DNA from: Paracoccaceae bacterium
GTDB taxonomy: Bacteria > Pseudomonadota > Alphaproteobacteria > Rhodobacterales > Rhodobacteraceae
Length of the DNA: 64,000 nt
Direction of reading: 5' to 3'
Assembly (NCBI GenBank): GCA_024742405.1
Contig: JANSYP010000003.1
Location: 1-64,000 of the forward strand
This document shows, piece by piece, positions 7,325 to 16,127 of the stretch. The position numbers and the translations under genes are program-made. Position 1 is the first letter of the stretch; each line of letters starts with the position of its first letter. The notes below the pieces were generated by a model. It was not told where the DNA came from, did not search any database, and worked only from the letters and a program-made list of their open reading frames with translations.

Positions 7325-10279
7325 ATGCCGACCGGAACATATTCCGAATTTCTTGACGCTCTTCTTGCATTTGAATCCGGGTGGGACCGCGAACGATATG
7401 AAAGTGGAAATATACAGGATTGGCAACTGACCCAATGGGCCGGCGGTCCAGTTGCAGATTTTTTTCCACAATATACCAGCTGGAATGATCTGAGCGATGC
7501 CGAATGGGAAGCGATGGCCTATCAGTCGACGAATTCCCTGGGCTTTGTCGGCTTTCAGTTCGGCGAAGCTCTGCTGATCGATCTCGGGTACTACGACGAT
7601 ACGGTTTATTATGGAGCAGGGGCAGCTACGAACACATGGGACGGTACATGGACCGGCAAAAACGGAATCGACTCCCTTGCCGAGTTTAAGACCAAAGCCG
7701 CGCAATCGGTCGCCATTAAAGAGGCATTCGGCTTTAATCTGTCAATCATCGAGGAAGGGCTTTCGAATTCCGGAAAGAGTCTGAATGATCTTCTGGGAAC
7801 AACCGCGACATACTCGAGTTCCGATGGCACTATACAGTCCGTGGTTCTGACCCTCACGGGGATCATGGCCGCAGCGCATCTGAGTGGCGCCTATGGCACA
7901 CTGAACCTGCTTCAGAATGGTGCAGTTTCGACGGATGAATATGGAACCTCCATATTGCAGTATATCGACCAGTTCGGCGGCTACGACAGCCCTACGATCG
8001 AAGAGGCGATATCCTTTTTTCAGGATCGTCTGACCGGTGATGAAGGACTCGGCGGGCCAGGGGGGGGCGGGTCGATCCCCGGAACGCAAGGTACTGCCGG
8101 GGTGACCAAGGACTCCGCGGACGTCGTGGTCACCTGGTCTTACGGTTCAGACACCGTCGAAACCGGGTTCGATCCTGCCACGGACACGATTTTTGTCGAC
8201 TGGATTTCAGCCGGCAGTCTGGATGTCTCAGAAATCAATGGATCTTTGGTTTTTGCCATTCCATCAAATGCACAGACCATCACGATCCAGAACGTGTCCT
8301 TGGCAGAACTTTCGCCTGCGAACTTCACAATTCTAGATGCGACCACCGCGCAGATGATCTTGGACCTTTTGCCGGATACCCCGTCGCCTCAGCCCGAACC
8401 CCAGCCTGAGCCCGAACCCGAGCCAGAACCCCAGCCTGAGCCTGAACCCGAGCCTGAACCGGAACCGCAACCAAACCCAACTGGCGACGGCTCAGTCTTT
8501 GATAACCCGGCGATCACGGCCGCGACCGCCGATGTTGTCCTGAACTGGGCCTACGGTACGCATGCAACGGTCGCGGATTTCGACCCTGCCACGGAGACGA
8601 TATTCATCTCGTGGGTCGGTGCGACGCATCTGGAAGTGCGGGAAGACGGTGGGTCAACTATCTTGGCGATCCCGTCCAACGACCAATCAATCACACTTCG
8701 CAACGTGCCGCTTGCCATGCTGCGGCCGGACGGAATCAACGCCCTCGACCCGTCTGCACGCGCAGAGCTCGCCTCGTATATCGGCGATACCTCAGGAACA
8801 GGCGGGCACGGCGGACATACGCATATGCACGTCATGATTGGGTTGGACAGCCCGGCGCAGGTGATCGAAGGATTCATGCCGGCAATGGGAGACGTCATAG
8901 AAATCCTTGCTGACGTCACCGCCGAGGACTTTGCCTTGTTCGAAGAGTCCGGTGATGCGCTAGGGACGACGGTTCGGATCGAGATAAGCCAAAATGGCAC
9001 GACGACGCAGACCATCCTGACCGGCATCAGTCTGAGTGATCTGAGTATGGGGAATTTCTCAGCCGGCACCCAAAGCGTCCTGAACGAAATCGCCGCTACG
9101 ATCGGTGTGGATGTGTCGCCGCCAGCTACAGGCGCATACGAAATCGAGTACGACAATGACGGATCAAACCCGGCAGACGCGTCGCCAGACAGCGACGGCA
9201 GTGGAACCGTCTATCGCGCAGATAGCAACGCCGATGACATCGTGGGGTTCGATCCTGCGGTCGACAGGCTCGATTTCGGGGACACTTCGGTTCATGGAAT
9301 GATCGTGACGAAGTCCCAAGCCGGTGAGATCGTGATTGACAGCCCTTGGTCCAGCGCGGCGCAGATCGTGCAGGGTGTGACCTACCAGGACGTCTCTGTG
9401 GCGAATTTCGGTGTCGTGGGAAACGAGCATTTCCGCCAGGACATGGGTGGAGTGATTTCTTGGGAGCAGGATGTCGGTCCGCGTGATGCTGATACGGTTT
9501 ATGTCCGCAGTCATGAGTATGGGGTGCACGAAGTCGTCCAGAATTTCGACCCCACATCCATGAAGATCAGCTTTCTCTATTTCGGAACGCGCGAACGGCT
9601 GAGTGTGGAAGACAGTGATGCCGGGCTGGTCATCTCTTCCTTGCCTACCGGCCAGAGCGTCACGTTTCCAGGTGTCACCAAATCCGAGCTGATCCCCGGT
9701 CTGATCGAGTTTCACCATGATCAGGTCATCGAGGACAATCTTGAGGCTCCGTTCGGCTTTGCTCAGGACGATGTCACCCTTGTGGACCGCACCGTGCTGC
9801 TAACCCCGGCCGCGCCAGCGGGAGCGACGACAGATGGCTTTCAGACAAGTACCGGTGACATGACCGGCTCCAGTACCGGGGATAATGGCGGACCGGACGA
9901 TGGACCGGGCCCGGTCCCCGGCGGCGGAACGACCGCTGGCAGCTCGGGTGGCACGACCCAGAAGCTTGGCTCCGGTGTCGATATCGTCGAGGTGACCTGG
10001 AACTGGGGGGCGCAGATCGAGATTCTCGGCTTCGATCCTTCGCAGGACCGGTTCGATTTCACTTCGCTGGGCAGCGATAGCCTGATGGTTGCAGAAGTGG
10101 AGGGCGATCTGGTCTTCGAGGTCGCGAACAACGGCGGTCACAAAATCGTCGTTCGAGACACGCAGGCCGAAGACCTCTCACTGGCCAACTTGACGGCCGA
10201 TGACTGGAACCCGATCGCCGACAGCGACAGCGCGATGGTGGAGAGCCTGATCGCCCTCGGCTTTGATCCGATCGCCTGA
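7325..10279 (+). CDS. Large secreted protein: lysozyme-like N-domain plus repeated beta modules
   Basis: 984-residue acidic protein. The first ~240 residues resemble the lysozyme/transglycosylase-like domains found in phage and secreted proteins (FLDALLAFESGWD with a candidate catalytic Glu; later LTGIMAAAHLSGAYGTLN and DEYGTSILQYIDQFGG). After a Gly-rich linker come about six diverged beta modules. Two are well preserved (nt about 8110-8360 and 8520-8780) and are joined by a Pro-Glu tract (nt about 8385-8475). They share a pattern of a tryptophan-containing YG strand, FDPATDTIF, and IPSNxQxIT; the last (nt about 9970-10220) is at the C-terminus. Such modules are common in type I-secreted polysaccharide-active enzymes. 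The ATG at 7325 follows GGAG; an ATG at 7313 is the alternative. Substrate (peptidoglycan or other glycan) is unproven. Confidence 0.8.
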   Translation: MPTGTYSEFLDALLAFESGWDRERYESGNIQDWQLTQWAGGPVADFFPQYTSWNDLSDAEWEAMAYQSTNSLGFVGFQFGEALLIDLGYYDDTVYYGAGAATNTWDGTWTGKNGIDSLAEFKTKAAQSVAIKEAFGFNLSIIEEGLSNSGKSLNDLLGTTATYSSSDGTIQSVVLTLTGIMAAAHLSGAYGTLNLLQNGAVSTDEYGTSILQYIDQFGGYDSPTIEEAISFFQDRLTGDEGLGGPGGGGSIPGTQGTAGVTKDSADVVVTWSYGSDTVETGFDPATDTIFVDWISAGSLDVSEINGSLVFAIPSNAQTITIQNVSLAELSPANFTILDATTAQMILDLLPDTPSPQPEPQPEPEPEPEPQPEPEPEPEPEPQPNPTGDGSVFDNPAITAATADVVLNWAYGTHATVADFDPATETIFISWVGATHLEVREDGGSTILAIPSNDQSITLRNVPLAMLRPDGINALDPSARAELASYIGDTSGTGGHGGHTHMHVMIGLDSPAQVIEGFMPAMGDVIEILADVTAEDFALFEESGDALGTTVRIEISQNGTTTQTILTGISLSDLSMGNFSAGTQSVLNEIAATIGVDVSPPATGAYEIEYDNDGSNPADASPDSDGSGTVYRADSNADDIVGFDPAVDRLDFGDTSVHGMIVTKSQAGEIVIDSPWSSAAQIVQGVTYQDVSVANFGVVGNEHFRQDMGGVISWEQDVGPRDADTVYVRSHEYGVHEVVQNFDPTSMKISFLYFGTRERLSVEDSDAGLVISSLPTGQSVTFPGVTKSELIPGLIEFHHDQVIEDNLEAPFGFAQDDVTLVDRTVLLTPAAPAGATTDGFQTSTGDMTGSSTGDNGGPDDGPGPVPGGGTTAGSSGGTTQKLGSGVDIVEVTWNWGAQIEILGFDPSQDRFDFTSLGSDSLMVAEVEGDLVFEVANNGGHKIVVRDTQAEDLSLANLTADDWNPIADSDSAMVESLIALGFDPIA

Positions 10280-10287
10280 AAAGTGTT

Positions 10288-10310
10288 CCGGGGCGCGTTA
10301 CGCGCCCCGG
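10288..10310 (+). terminator. Strong hairpin after the modular secreted protein
   Basis: A perfect 10-bp GC stem (CCGGGGCGCG / CGCGCCCCGG) with a TTA loop starts nine bases past the stop codon. It lacks a T-run but is well placed to end or protect the transcript. Confidence 0.6.
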
Positions 10311-10398
10311 CAACGACCCGCACTCAGTGCACTGCTTAACTCAAGCTGACGCGCGCTGAGTGCGGCTCCCCTCGATACCTGTACAAGAGCGTCGGCGT

Positions 10399-10719
10399 TC
10401 AGGTACCAGACCGCTCCTGCGCGGCGTCAGAGACCGTCCCTCCGACATTGTTACAATCGCCTGCCGACTGCGCCACAAGTTGCACCGTGTGCGCTTGATC
10501 TGTTTGACCATTGAGGTCGCACAAGACCGGCAATGTGCTCGACGCGGTTACTTCGCTGACGGTCTGTTCATCATCCCCACCGGTAGGACCAGCACCCCAA
10601 ATTGTTCCAGGCCAGCTATTCCATTGAGGAATAGTTTTTTGGCCAGCAGACGCGGGCACTGCCAAAACAGCAATAGCCAACAGTGCTGCTCCGATGCGAT
10701 ATTTGTTAGTGTGTATCAT
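10399..10719 (-). CDS. Small exported protein of unknown function
   Basis: 106 residues beginning with a typical signal peptide (MIHTNKYRIGAALLAIAVLA, cleavage near PASA-GQ). The mature part has about 80 residues, with two cysteines that could form a disulfide and no recognisable domain. A GAGG ribosome site lies nine bases before the ATG. It is read from the divergent intergenic region upstream, where two tandem TCACAAA half-sites 10 bp apart occur. Not recognised as a named family; exported location is the only supported statement. Confidence 0.65.
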   Translation of the reverse strand: MIHTNKYRIGAALLAIAVLAVPASAGQKTIPQWNSWPGTIWGAGPTGGDDEQTVSEVTASSTLPVLCDLNGQTDQAHTVQLVAQSAGDCNNVGGTVSDAAQERSGT

Positions 10720-11282
10720 TTCATTTTACCTCATCAATTCTTTCGGTTCCAAATAAATCATGATGGGATCATGTACGATCAAGGCGCTGACTCAAAAAGT
10801 CACAAACTGTCACAAATTCCACTTTCGAAATACACTACAGTAGCCTCACGCACAAAAGTCAACCAGCTCCAGACGGGGCTTGTGACAAATTGTAACTTCT
10901 TTCCCTGCATCATTGATGACGCTCCGCACAATGCCGATCTCTGTTCGGTAACGCCGCAATACCTCGAGAGGAATTCAAAGTGAAAATCTGGAATGCTAAG
11001 CTCATTTACACAGCCATATTGAACGCTGGAACGATCGCCACCCCGGCACTGTCAAATACCGATAACCTCATCTCGATTTAGGACGCTGCGCGGGTTCCGA
11101 CAGCCAAAACTCAAGAGTCAAATTAATTAAACTCCGCACGTGCTATTTTTTCTCTATATTTGGCTATTGACCGCGATCGGAGAATTCTACTGGCTGCACA
11201 ATCGGAAGAAGAATGCATCCACGTCGGCGGTAAAGTCAATTAACTGAATGACCACTAGGTACAACCTCAGAGGGTGTTTTCG
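10720..11282. other. Divergent intergenic region with tandem half-sites
   Basis: About 560 bases between the small exported protein and the caspase-like gene. It contains tandem octamers GTCACAAA at 10799-10806 and 10809-10816 (10-bp period, the spacing OmpR-type regulators use) and a 13-mer TGACAAATTGTAA at 10883-10895 resembling the site before the histidine kinase. A very short frame lies at 10980-11081. The rest shows nothing recognisable. Confidence 0.4.
10980..11081 (+). CDS. Possible 33-residue signal-peptide-like ORF
   Basis: A GTG start preceded by AGAGGA at good spacing opens a 33-codon frame: charged N-terminus, a short hydrophobic stretch and a TPALS-type cleavage site, then a stop. 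It could be a tiny exported peptide or the front end of a decayed exported-protein gene. No homology is recognised, so this is tentative. Confidence 0.25.
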   Translation: MKIWNAKLIYTAILNAGTIATPALSNTDNLISI

Positions 11283-12269
11283 ATGGCTCGCTTGATCAAA
11301 CCTTCGGTCCTACTTTTCGAACGATGCGCCATTGCGACACTCCTCGGAGCTTGCCTGCTCGTGACCATGCTCGCACCGTCTCAGGCGCAACCGTCTGACG
11401 GAGAGGCTCACTTGCTGACGATCTCTGTGTGTCCGCCATCCCATACTCAGATCTCTATCGATGTGTGTCATCGTACAAGCGAAAGGGTCGAGACGGCCAT
11501 CTCGGCAGCGTTGTCGATCTCGCCAGACCGAACGGTCAGTCTTGTCGACAGTGATGCCCGGGGGCCCAATGTCCTCAGAGTCATTGAAACCTATGCAAGC
11601 GAGTTAAACAGTGATGACCATCTCATAATCTATTTGAATGCCCACGGATCTACATATAGCGACTGGACAAAGGCTCTAGTTCCCGACGAAACAATAAGAC
11701 CGATGGTATCCGGCGCCCTACCCTCCGAAACCTACACAGTGCAGTTTTGGTCGGGAAAACCCCCAATTCTTCCGATGATTGCGTTGTCGGACAAGTCGCT
11801 TATTCCAATCAATCAGATATTTTCATTTCTCGGCACGGTCGACGCCAAGATTGCATTGATTATCGATTCCTGTTTCGCTGAACTTGCCCACAGCGCGTTG
11901 CTCGAAGGTTCAAAGCCGGAAAATCTAGATCTTCTCGTCGTGGCGTCAGGTGCAAAGCAAGCTGCCAATCTGACAGAGGATCGTGAAGCTTCGCTCTACG
12001 GCACTGCCATTGCAGATGCGTTTCTTTCGGCCGAAGGGTCGACATTTGGCGAAGTCATGGAGCTTGCCAATTTGGATGCAGTAGATATGGCAACGGAAGT
12101 CTGCCGCGCCTCAACAATCTCGCGAGATGTTTTCGAAGTGATTTTCCCGGAGGAGCCAATACCTGAAAATGCCAACGGCTCGGACGAGGTTGCAATGCCA
12201 GACTGGTATTGCATCCAGAAACCGAAGCTCTTTGACTTTGGTGGATCCACAACGGCTTTAGGTGTTTAG
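11283..12269 (+). CDS. Secreted caspase-like (clan CD, C14/C13-type) protein
   Basis: 328-residue protein with an N-terminal signal sequence (hydrophobic run ending in SQAQ). The mature part carries the two hallmark motifs of caspase-fold cysteine peptidases at the right spacing: a hydrophobic strand plus His-Gly (HLIIYLNAHGS, H121), and a second strand plus catalytic Cys (ALIIDSCFAEL, C197). A later hydrophobic strand (LLVVASGAK) also fits the fold. The ATG at 11283 follows GAGGG; a GTG lies at 11274. It would act in the periplasm or outside the cell, unlike the better-known cytoplasmic or effector bacterial caspase homologues. Substrate unknown. No inhibitor or partner gene is adjacent. Confidence 0.75.
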   Translation: MARLIKPSVLLFERCAIATLLGACLLVTMLAPSQAQPSDGEAHLLTISVCPPSHTQISIDVCHRTSERVETAISAALSISPDRTVSLVDSDARGPNVLRVIETYASELNSDDHLIIYLNAHGSTYSDWTKALVPDETIRPMVSGALPSETYTVQFWSGKPPILPMIALSDKSLIPINQIFSFLGTVDAKIALIIDSCFAELAHSALLEGSKPENLDLLVVASGAKQAANLTEDREASLYGTAIADAFLSAEGSTFGEVMELANLDAVDMATEVCRASTISRDVFEVIFPEEPIPENANGSDEVAMPDWYCIQKPKLFDFGGSTTALGV

Positions 12270-12886
12270 AAAATGCAAGAATTGCCGGATCTGACCCGAT
12301 ATCTGGTCCGACCGTACAGCGCGGGTCCGGCTCGGGTTGTACGGGCATCAGGGCAGAGAGACGTGCGACGGGCGTTTGGCCAAGCCCTTGCCGTGGTTGA
12401 TGCCTGGGCGGACGTGCTGTGCAAGCAAGCTCTCCCCATCGGGCGTGTTGAGCTTCCCGGAGGTGTTCGACCATGTCCAACGTCCTTGGGATTGATTTCT
12501 GGACTCAATCGAGTGGCTGTTCAACGTCCAACCACCAAGCCGAGATCGGGCTTTTGGTCAGCGAGAGAGCCGCGGCTTGGCTACGGAGGGAGCTGCGGAT
12601 ATTCACATTTGACAAAGTGTCCGCTTCCGGGACCTGCTGTCCGTCAGCTTTCGTCAGCATCCCTCAGCCACTGCGTCCTTGCGCCCAAGCCTGAGTGCAC
12701 TCAACGGCAAACCCGACCAGCGGTCGCAGATCAACATCCCGATGGATCGAGGGCCCATGAACCAGTAAAAGAAAACAAACCTAGCCACTTACGTGGGACC
12801 GACGATAAGCTGTGTCAAAGCTACGCCTCGAACATCGTCACAGAGCGGTCCGGGAGGCACCAAAAAAACGAGCGAGGAGACGAACC
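12270..12886. other. Gene-poor stretch before the methyltransferase
   Basis: About 615 bases. Several overlapping frames of 70-200 codons exist on both strands but look compositional, with no recognisable motifs. A frame at 12473-12694 has a GGAGG nine bases before its ATG yet encodes nothing I recognise. This may be decayed mobile DNA like that at 14.5-15.9 kb. Confidence 0.35.
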
Positions 12887-13924
12887 TTGAAACAAAATCG
12901 CAAGATGCTTTCTGCCAATTTCGCGACGGACGGAGACAGTAAGATACCAACCCTGCTTTCGGTCAGCGATCGGTCTCAAGAGTTTCTGAGGAGGGCGAAG
13001 GAAACTGGCAGCAAGGTGCGCATTGTTCTAGAATTGGACGGCGATGGCGCCCTGTCTTCCTCGCTAGAAGCTGATCCCGACATGCTGGGACTCGCTGCGG
13101 CATTCGAACTGCAATTGCGAGCAGAGCTGATCGCGGATGGCTACAACATCCGCAAGGTAGACTTTTCGAAGATCCATGGCGTTGCCGGAGAGGATCTTGA
13201 GAAACTGGCCGACGCGATGGAAATCTCCGATGGTGCTCGCGTGCTCGACCTAATGTGCGGATATGGCGCCGTCAGTGCCCACATATTGGAGCGAACCGAG
13301 AAGGAGCGGCTCAAGATTGAACTCAGCATGTGCGACCTGCACAAGGTTCAGCTCGACCGGATTCCCGATGCAGTACGCGCAATGGCGGCGGATGTGACTG
13401 TCGGTGATGCCCGCAACCTTCCTTACGATGACGGCGTCTTCGATGCCGTGGTTATCAAGATGGGGCTGCACGAAGTGCCACATATCGATCAGCCGCTCGT
13501 CTTTCAGAACGTGTTTCGGGTACTGAAGCCAGGGGGACGCTTCGTCATCTGGGAAGTCATGCCCAATACGGGGGAGCAACAAGACGCGTTTACCGAGCAA
13601 ATGCAAAAGAAGAACGAACTGGCCGGCTATGAATCGATTGTCGTTGATCGATACTTCACCCGGGGCGAACAGATGCCCTGGCTCTTCGAAGAAGCTGGGT
13701 TTGTTGACGTGAAGCAGGTTTTTGAGGCCAATTTTCACCAAAGCACACTTGGTCGCCTCGACAGCGAACTGGGAGGCGATCGCCACAAGCTCGACGAGCT
13801 CAATGCTTTCGTGCGGCGCTGCACGCCCGCGTCCATCAGGTCCGAAGTCGACTACCTAGACGAAGGCGACAGCATCTCGATGAAAGTGCCAAATCGCATT
13901 TTTCGCGCGACAAAGCCGGAGTGA
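12887..13924 (+). CDS. Class I SAM-dependent methyltransferase
   Basis: 345-residue protein (if started at the TTG at 12887, which has GAGGAG seven bases upstream; the next ATG is at 12905). The central part is a Rossmann methyltransferase: motif I VLDLMCGYGAVSAHIL, an acidic strand-2 end (SMCDLHKVQ), VGDARNLPYDDGVFDAVV as motif II, and RVLKPGGRFVIWEV as motif III, as in UbiE/COQ5-type enzymes. About 100 N-terminal residues before the core are unassigned. The substrate cannot be told. The following tautomerase-like gene starts four bases after its stop, so the two are likely cotranscribed and may work on the same small molecule. Confidence 0.8.
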   Translation: MKQNRKMLSANFATDGDSKIPTLLSVSDRSQEFLRRAKETGSKVRIVLELDGDGALSSSLEADPDMLGLAAAFELQLRAELIADGYNIRKVDFSKIHGVAGEDLEKLADAMEISDGARVLDLMCGYGAVSAHILERTEKERLKIELSMCDLHKVQLDRIPDAVRAMAADVTVGDARNLPYDDGVFDAVVIKMGLHEVPHIDQPLVFQNVFRVLKPGGRFVIWEVMPNTGEQQDAFTEQMQKKNELAGYESIVVDRYFTRGEQMPWLFEEAGFVDVKQVFEANFHQSTLGRLDSELGGDRHKLDELNAFVRRCTPASIRSEVDYLDEGDSISMKVPNRIFRATKPE

Positions 13925-13928
13925 TACG

Positions 13929-14249
13929 ATGCCAAGTTTGAAGGTCTTTATTGACACGAAGAAACCTGTGTCAGACGCCGATCTGGAAGAGCTAAACAAT
14001 GTTGTTGTCAAAGGCCTAGAAGCGCACGGCGAACATGCTGTGGTCGTTGTGGTTCCGGATGCGAAGGTCAACCTGTCCGGCTGCTATGTGGAGCTGACCT
14101 GCCGGCATAAGGCAAACAGAACGCCTGAGTTGCTGCAAGCGCTTGCCGAAGATCTTGATCGTACAACACGCAGCTTGTTTGGCTTGAGCGATCCGGTGCG
14201 AGTACGCATCATCATGGTTGAGGAAAACCTGCTCGGCGCGGTGAATTGA
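13929..14249 (+). CDS. Tautomerase-superfamily-like small protein
   Basis: 106 residues beginning Met-Pro followed by a beta strand (MPSLKVFIDTKKP). After removal of Met this gives the N-terminal proline that acts as catalytic base in 4-oxalocrotonate tautomerase, CHMI and MIF-type proteins; the length also fits the MIF/CHMI subgroup. The alternation strand-helix-strand (AVVVVVPDAKVNLSG; VRVRIIMVEENLLG) is consistent. It follows the methyltransferase gene by four bases. The assignment rests on the N-terminus and fold pattern only, so substrate and even activity are uncertain. Confidence 0.55.
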   Translation: MPSLKVFIDTKKPVSDADLEELNNVVVKGLEAHGEHAVVVVVPDAKVNLSGCYVELTCRHKANRTPELLQALAEDLDRTTRSLFGLSDPVRVRIIMVEENLLGAVN

Positions 14250-14491
14250 ACGTCCGAGACTGCGACGGCGGATTTGTTTCGACCTAAGGGGCGCGTTCGC
14301 TCCTGCGAAGCAATATCGCTGTGAGGATGTGTGCGACGGATAACGGGGTTCGCGCCGTTCTTACAGGTTGCGTTATTGATAGCGATGCGCCCCGGAGACC
14401 AAGCCGCTGTCGCGGCTGGACGCCTGTTGCGGGCCTTTGAAGTTGAGCTGAACGGCGCACTTCACCGATCGGTCCGCTCGACCAGACAACT

Positions 14492-14822
14492 GAGATCGGT
14501 TACCCGCTGATCACCACTGACCGCGCCAACCAATTCTTCCAACTCGTCAACGCCGGCTAAGAGAAGAGCGCCGTGATCCTGACCTCGAACCACGGCTTCG
14601 CCGAATGCGGGCGAGGTGTTGGGTGATCCTGTGGCGGCCACCGCGATGCTCGATCGTCTCCTTCACCATGCGGTCGTCGTCCAGATCGAGGGCGCCAGCT
14701 CCTGGCTAGGCAGCCATACCGACCTGATCCCGGAATACGTCCGATCCAATGCGCCCATCGCACCGCCTCCGACGCGCCGAGGGCGCCCACCGAAAACCAA
14801 GAACGGCGCCGCCAATTACTGA
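14492..14822 (+). pseudogene. istB: Remnant of IS21-family helper ATPase (istB)
   Basis: The C-terminal part of an IstB-type ATPase is recognisable in two frames: EIGYPLITTD, then NQFFQLVNAG followed by an in-frame stop, then SAVILTSNHGFAE, then after a frameshift LGDPVAATAMLDRLLHHAVV and the terminal RRGRPPKTKN. The N-terminal two thirds and the istA partner are absent. Non-functional. Confidence 0.8.
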
Positions 14823-14829
14823 CACCAGC

Positions 14830-15879
14830 TGATTACCGGGCCCGATATAGTTGAAGATCTACCTCCGCACTTCTGGGGAGAGTTCAGTCGGCACCGAAAT
14901 GTTGGTTCTCAGCTTGACCCAGTGGCTATCGGAGAAGCCGTAGTCGGTCAGCGTCTCATGGCCGTTCTCTTTGAGCAGCTCAGCGGCCTTGGTCAGCTTC
15001 ATGGTCTTCAGCTCGGCGATGCCAGCATCCATCTTCCTGGTTGTCGCTTTTCGGCTTTCCTGGGCATGGATGGCTGTAAGCGTCTTCGCGATTACCCGGC
15101 CCTTACCCTAGGGGACGAGACTGAAGACGTTGCAGTGGAAATGCACCACGCAGCGCTGCCACTTCGCCTCGGGATTGACCTCGGCGGCGCTCTCCACCAG
15201 GCCACGGCTGGCATCTGAGACGATCCGTTGCACGCCTGAGAAGCCGCGGTCGGCTAGGTGCCACGAGAACATCGACCAGCCAAACTTGTCATCCTTGGGG
15301 CCGTCGACGGTGCCAAGGATGTCGCGGTAGCCGTCCGTGGTGACGTCTATGGCCACCAGAAGCGAAACGTTGCGCACCTTGCCGGCCCAGAGCGCTCCGT
15401 CACGATGCCGTCGAGGAAGACTTACGGATGCTCGCCTTCGATGCGACGGTGACGTCATTCGTCAATCTTGGCATAGATCCTCTTGTTGACGTTCGGCACC
15501 GTGCCGGGGCTGACACGCGTTCCCCACAGCGCCTCGGTGAGGCCCTAGACCCGGCGCACCGAAATCCCGGCCAGGTACATCTCGATCAGTGCCTCCTCGA
15601 CCGAACTTTTCCCTCGCTGGTTGCGTTCGATGATCGCCGTCTCGAAGGTCTGGCGCCGGAGCTTCGGCATCTTGGGTCTTACCGAGCCGGCCTTGGTGTC
15701 AAGGAGCGTTCATAGCTGCCGGTACGCGTGTCCTTGCGTCCCTCTCTACGCTCGTACCGTCCTTCTCCGCACAGATGCTCCGTCCCAGGGTCCAGCATGG
15801 CGTTCAGGGCTTCCTCGACCGTTCCACGGACCAATTCGCCCATGTGGTCGCGTATCCGCGCTTCGTCGCCCGTTCCCAC
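14830..15879 (-). pseudogene. Decayed IS256-family transposase
   Basis: Mutator/IS256-type transposase pieces occur in order on the minus strand but in different frames: an N-terminal part (nt 15879-15679, with MGELVRGTVEEALNAML), the catalytic-core part (nt about 15400-15108, with KVRNVSLLVAIDV, then SDASRGLVESAAE and WQRCVVHFHCNVFS), and a C-terminal piece (nt about 15030-14830) with ETLTDYGFSDSHW. Several frameshifts make it inactive. It lies directly beside the istB remnant, forming a small insertion-sequence graveyard. No intact terminal repeats were found. Confidence 0.8.
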
Positions 15880-15966
15880 GCTTTACCTTTGCAGACTGTA
15901 GGATGGTATCGCTTAGGCTCGCAATAAATGGCGCAAGAATTTGATTCTGTGCAGTAATTTTTATTT

Positions 15967-16043
15967 TGGTAGCGGAGGAGGGACTTGAACCCCCGACACA
16001 GGGATTATGATTCCCCTGCTCTAACCAACTGAGCTACTCCGCC
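15967..16043 (-). tRNA. tRNA-Met (CAT)
   Basis: A 77-base cloverleaf on the minus strand, with acceptor GGCGGAG pairing CTCCGCT, D-arm GAGTAGCTCAGTTGGTTAGA, anticodon loop ATCATAA giving CAT, T-loop GTTCAAGTCC, and an encoded CCA. The features fit an elongator methionine tRNA. Confidence 0.93.
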
Positions 16044-16127
16044 GCCAAGTGGCGGGTCAGTAGGCAAAGGCGCCGAAACCGTCAAGGCGAAATCGGCGGC
16101 TCGGGAGGTGCGGCAACCTACGGCGCA

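Noticed and set aside
12273-12890. A 205-codon plus-strand frame
   Set aside because: Arg/Pro-rich with no motifs, no good ribosome site, and it overlaps the methyltransferase start in another frame.
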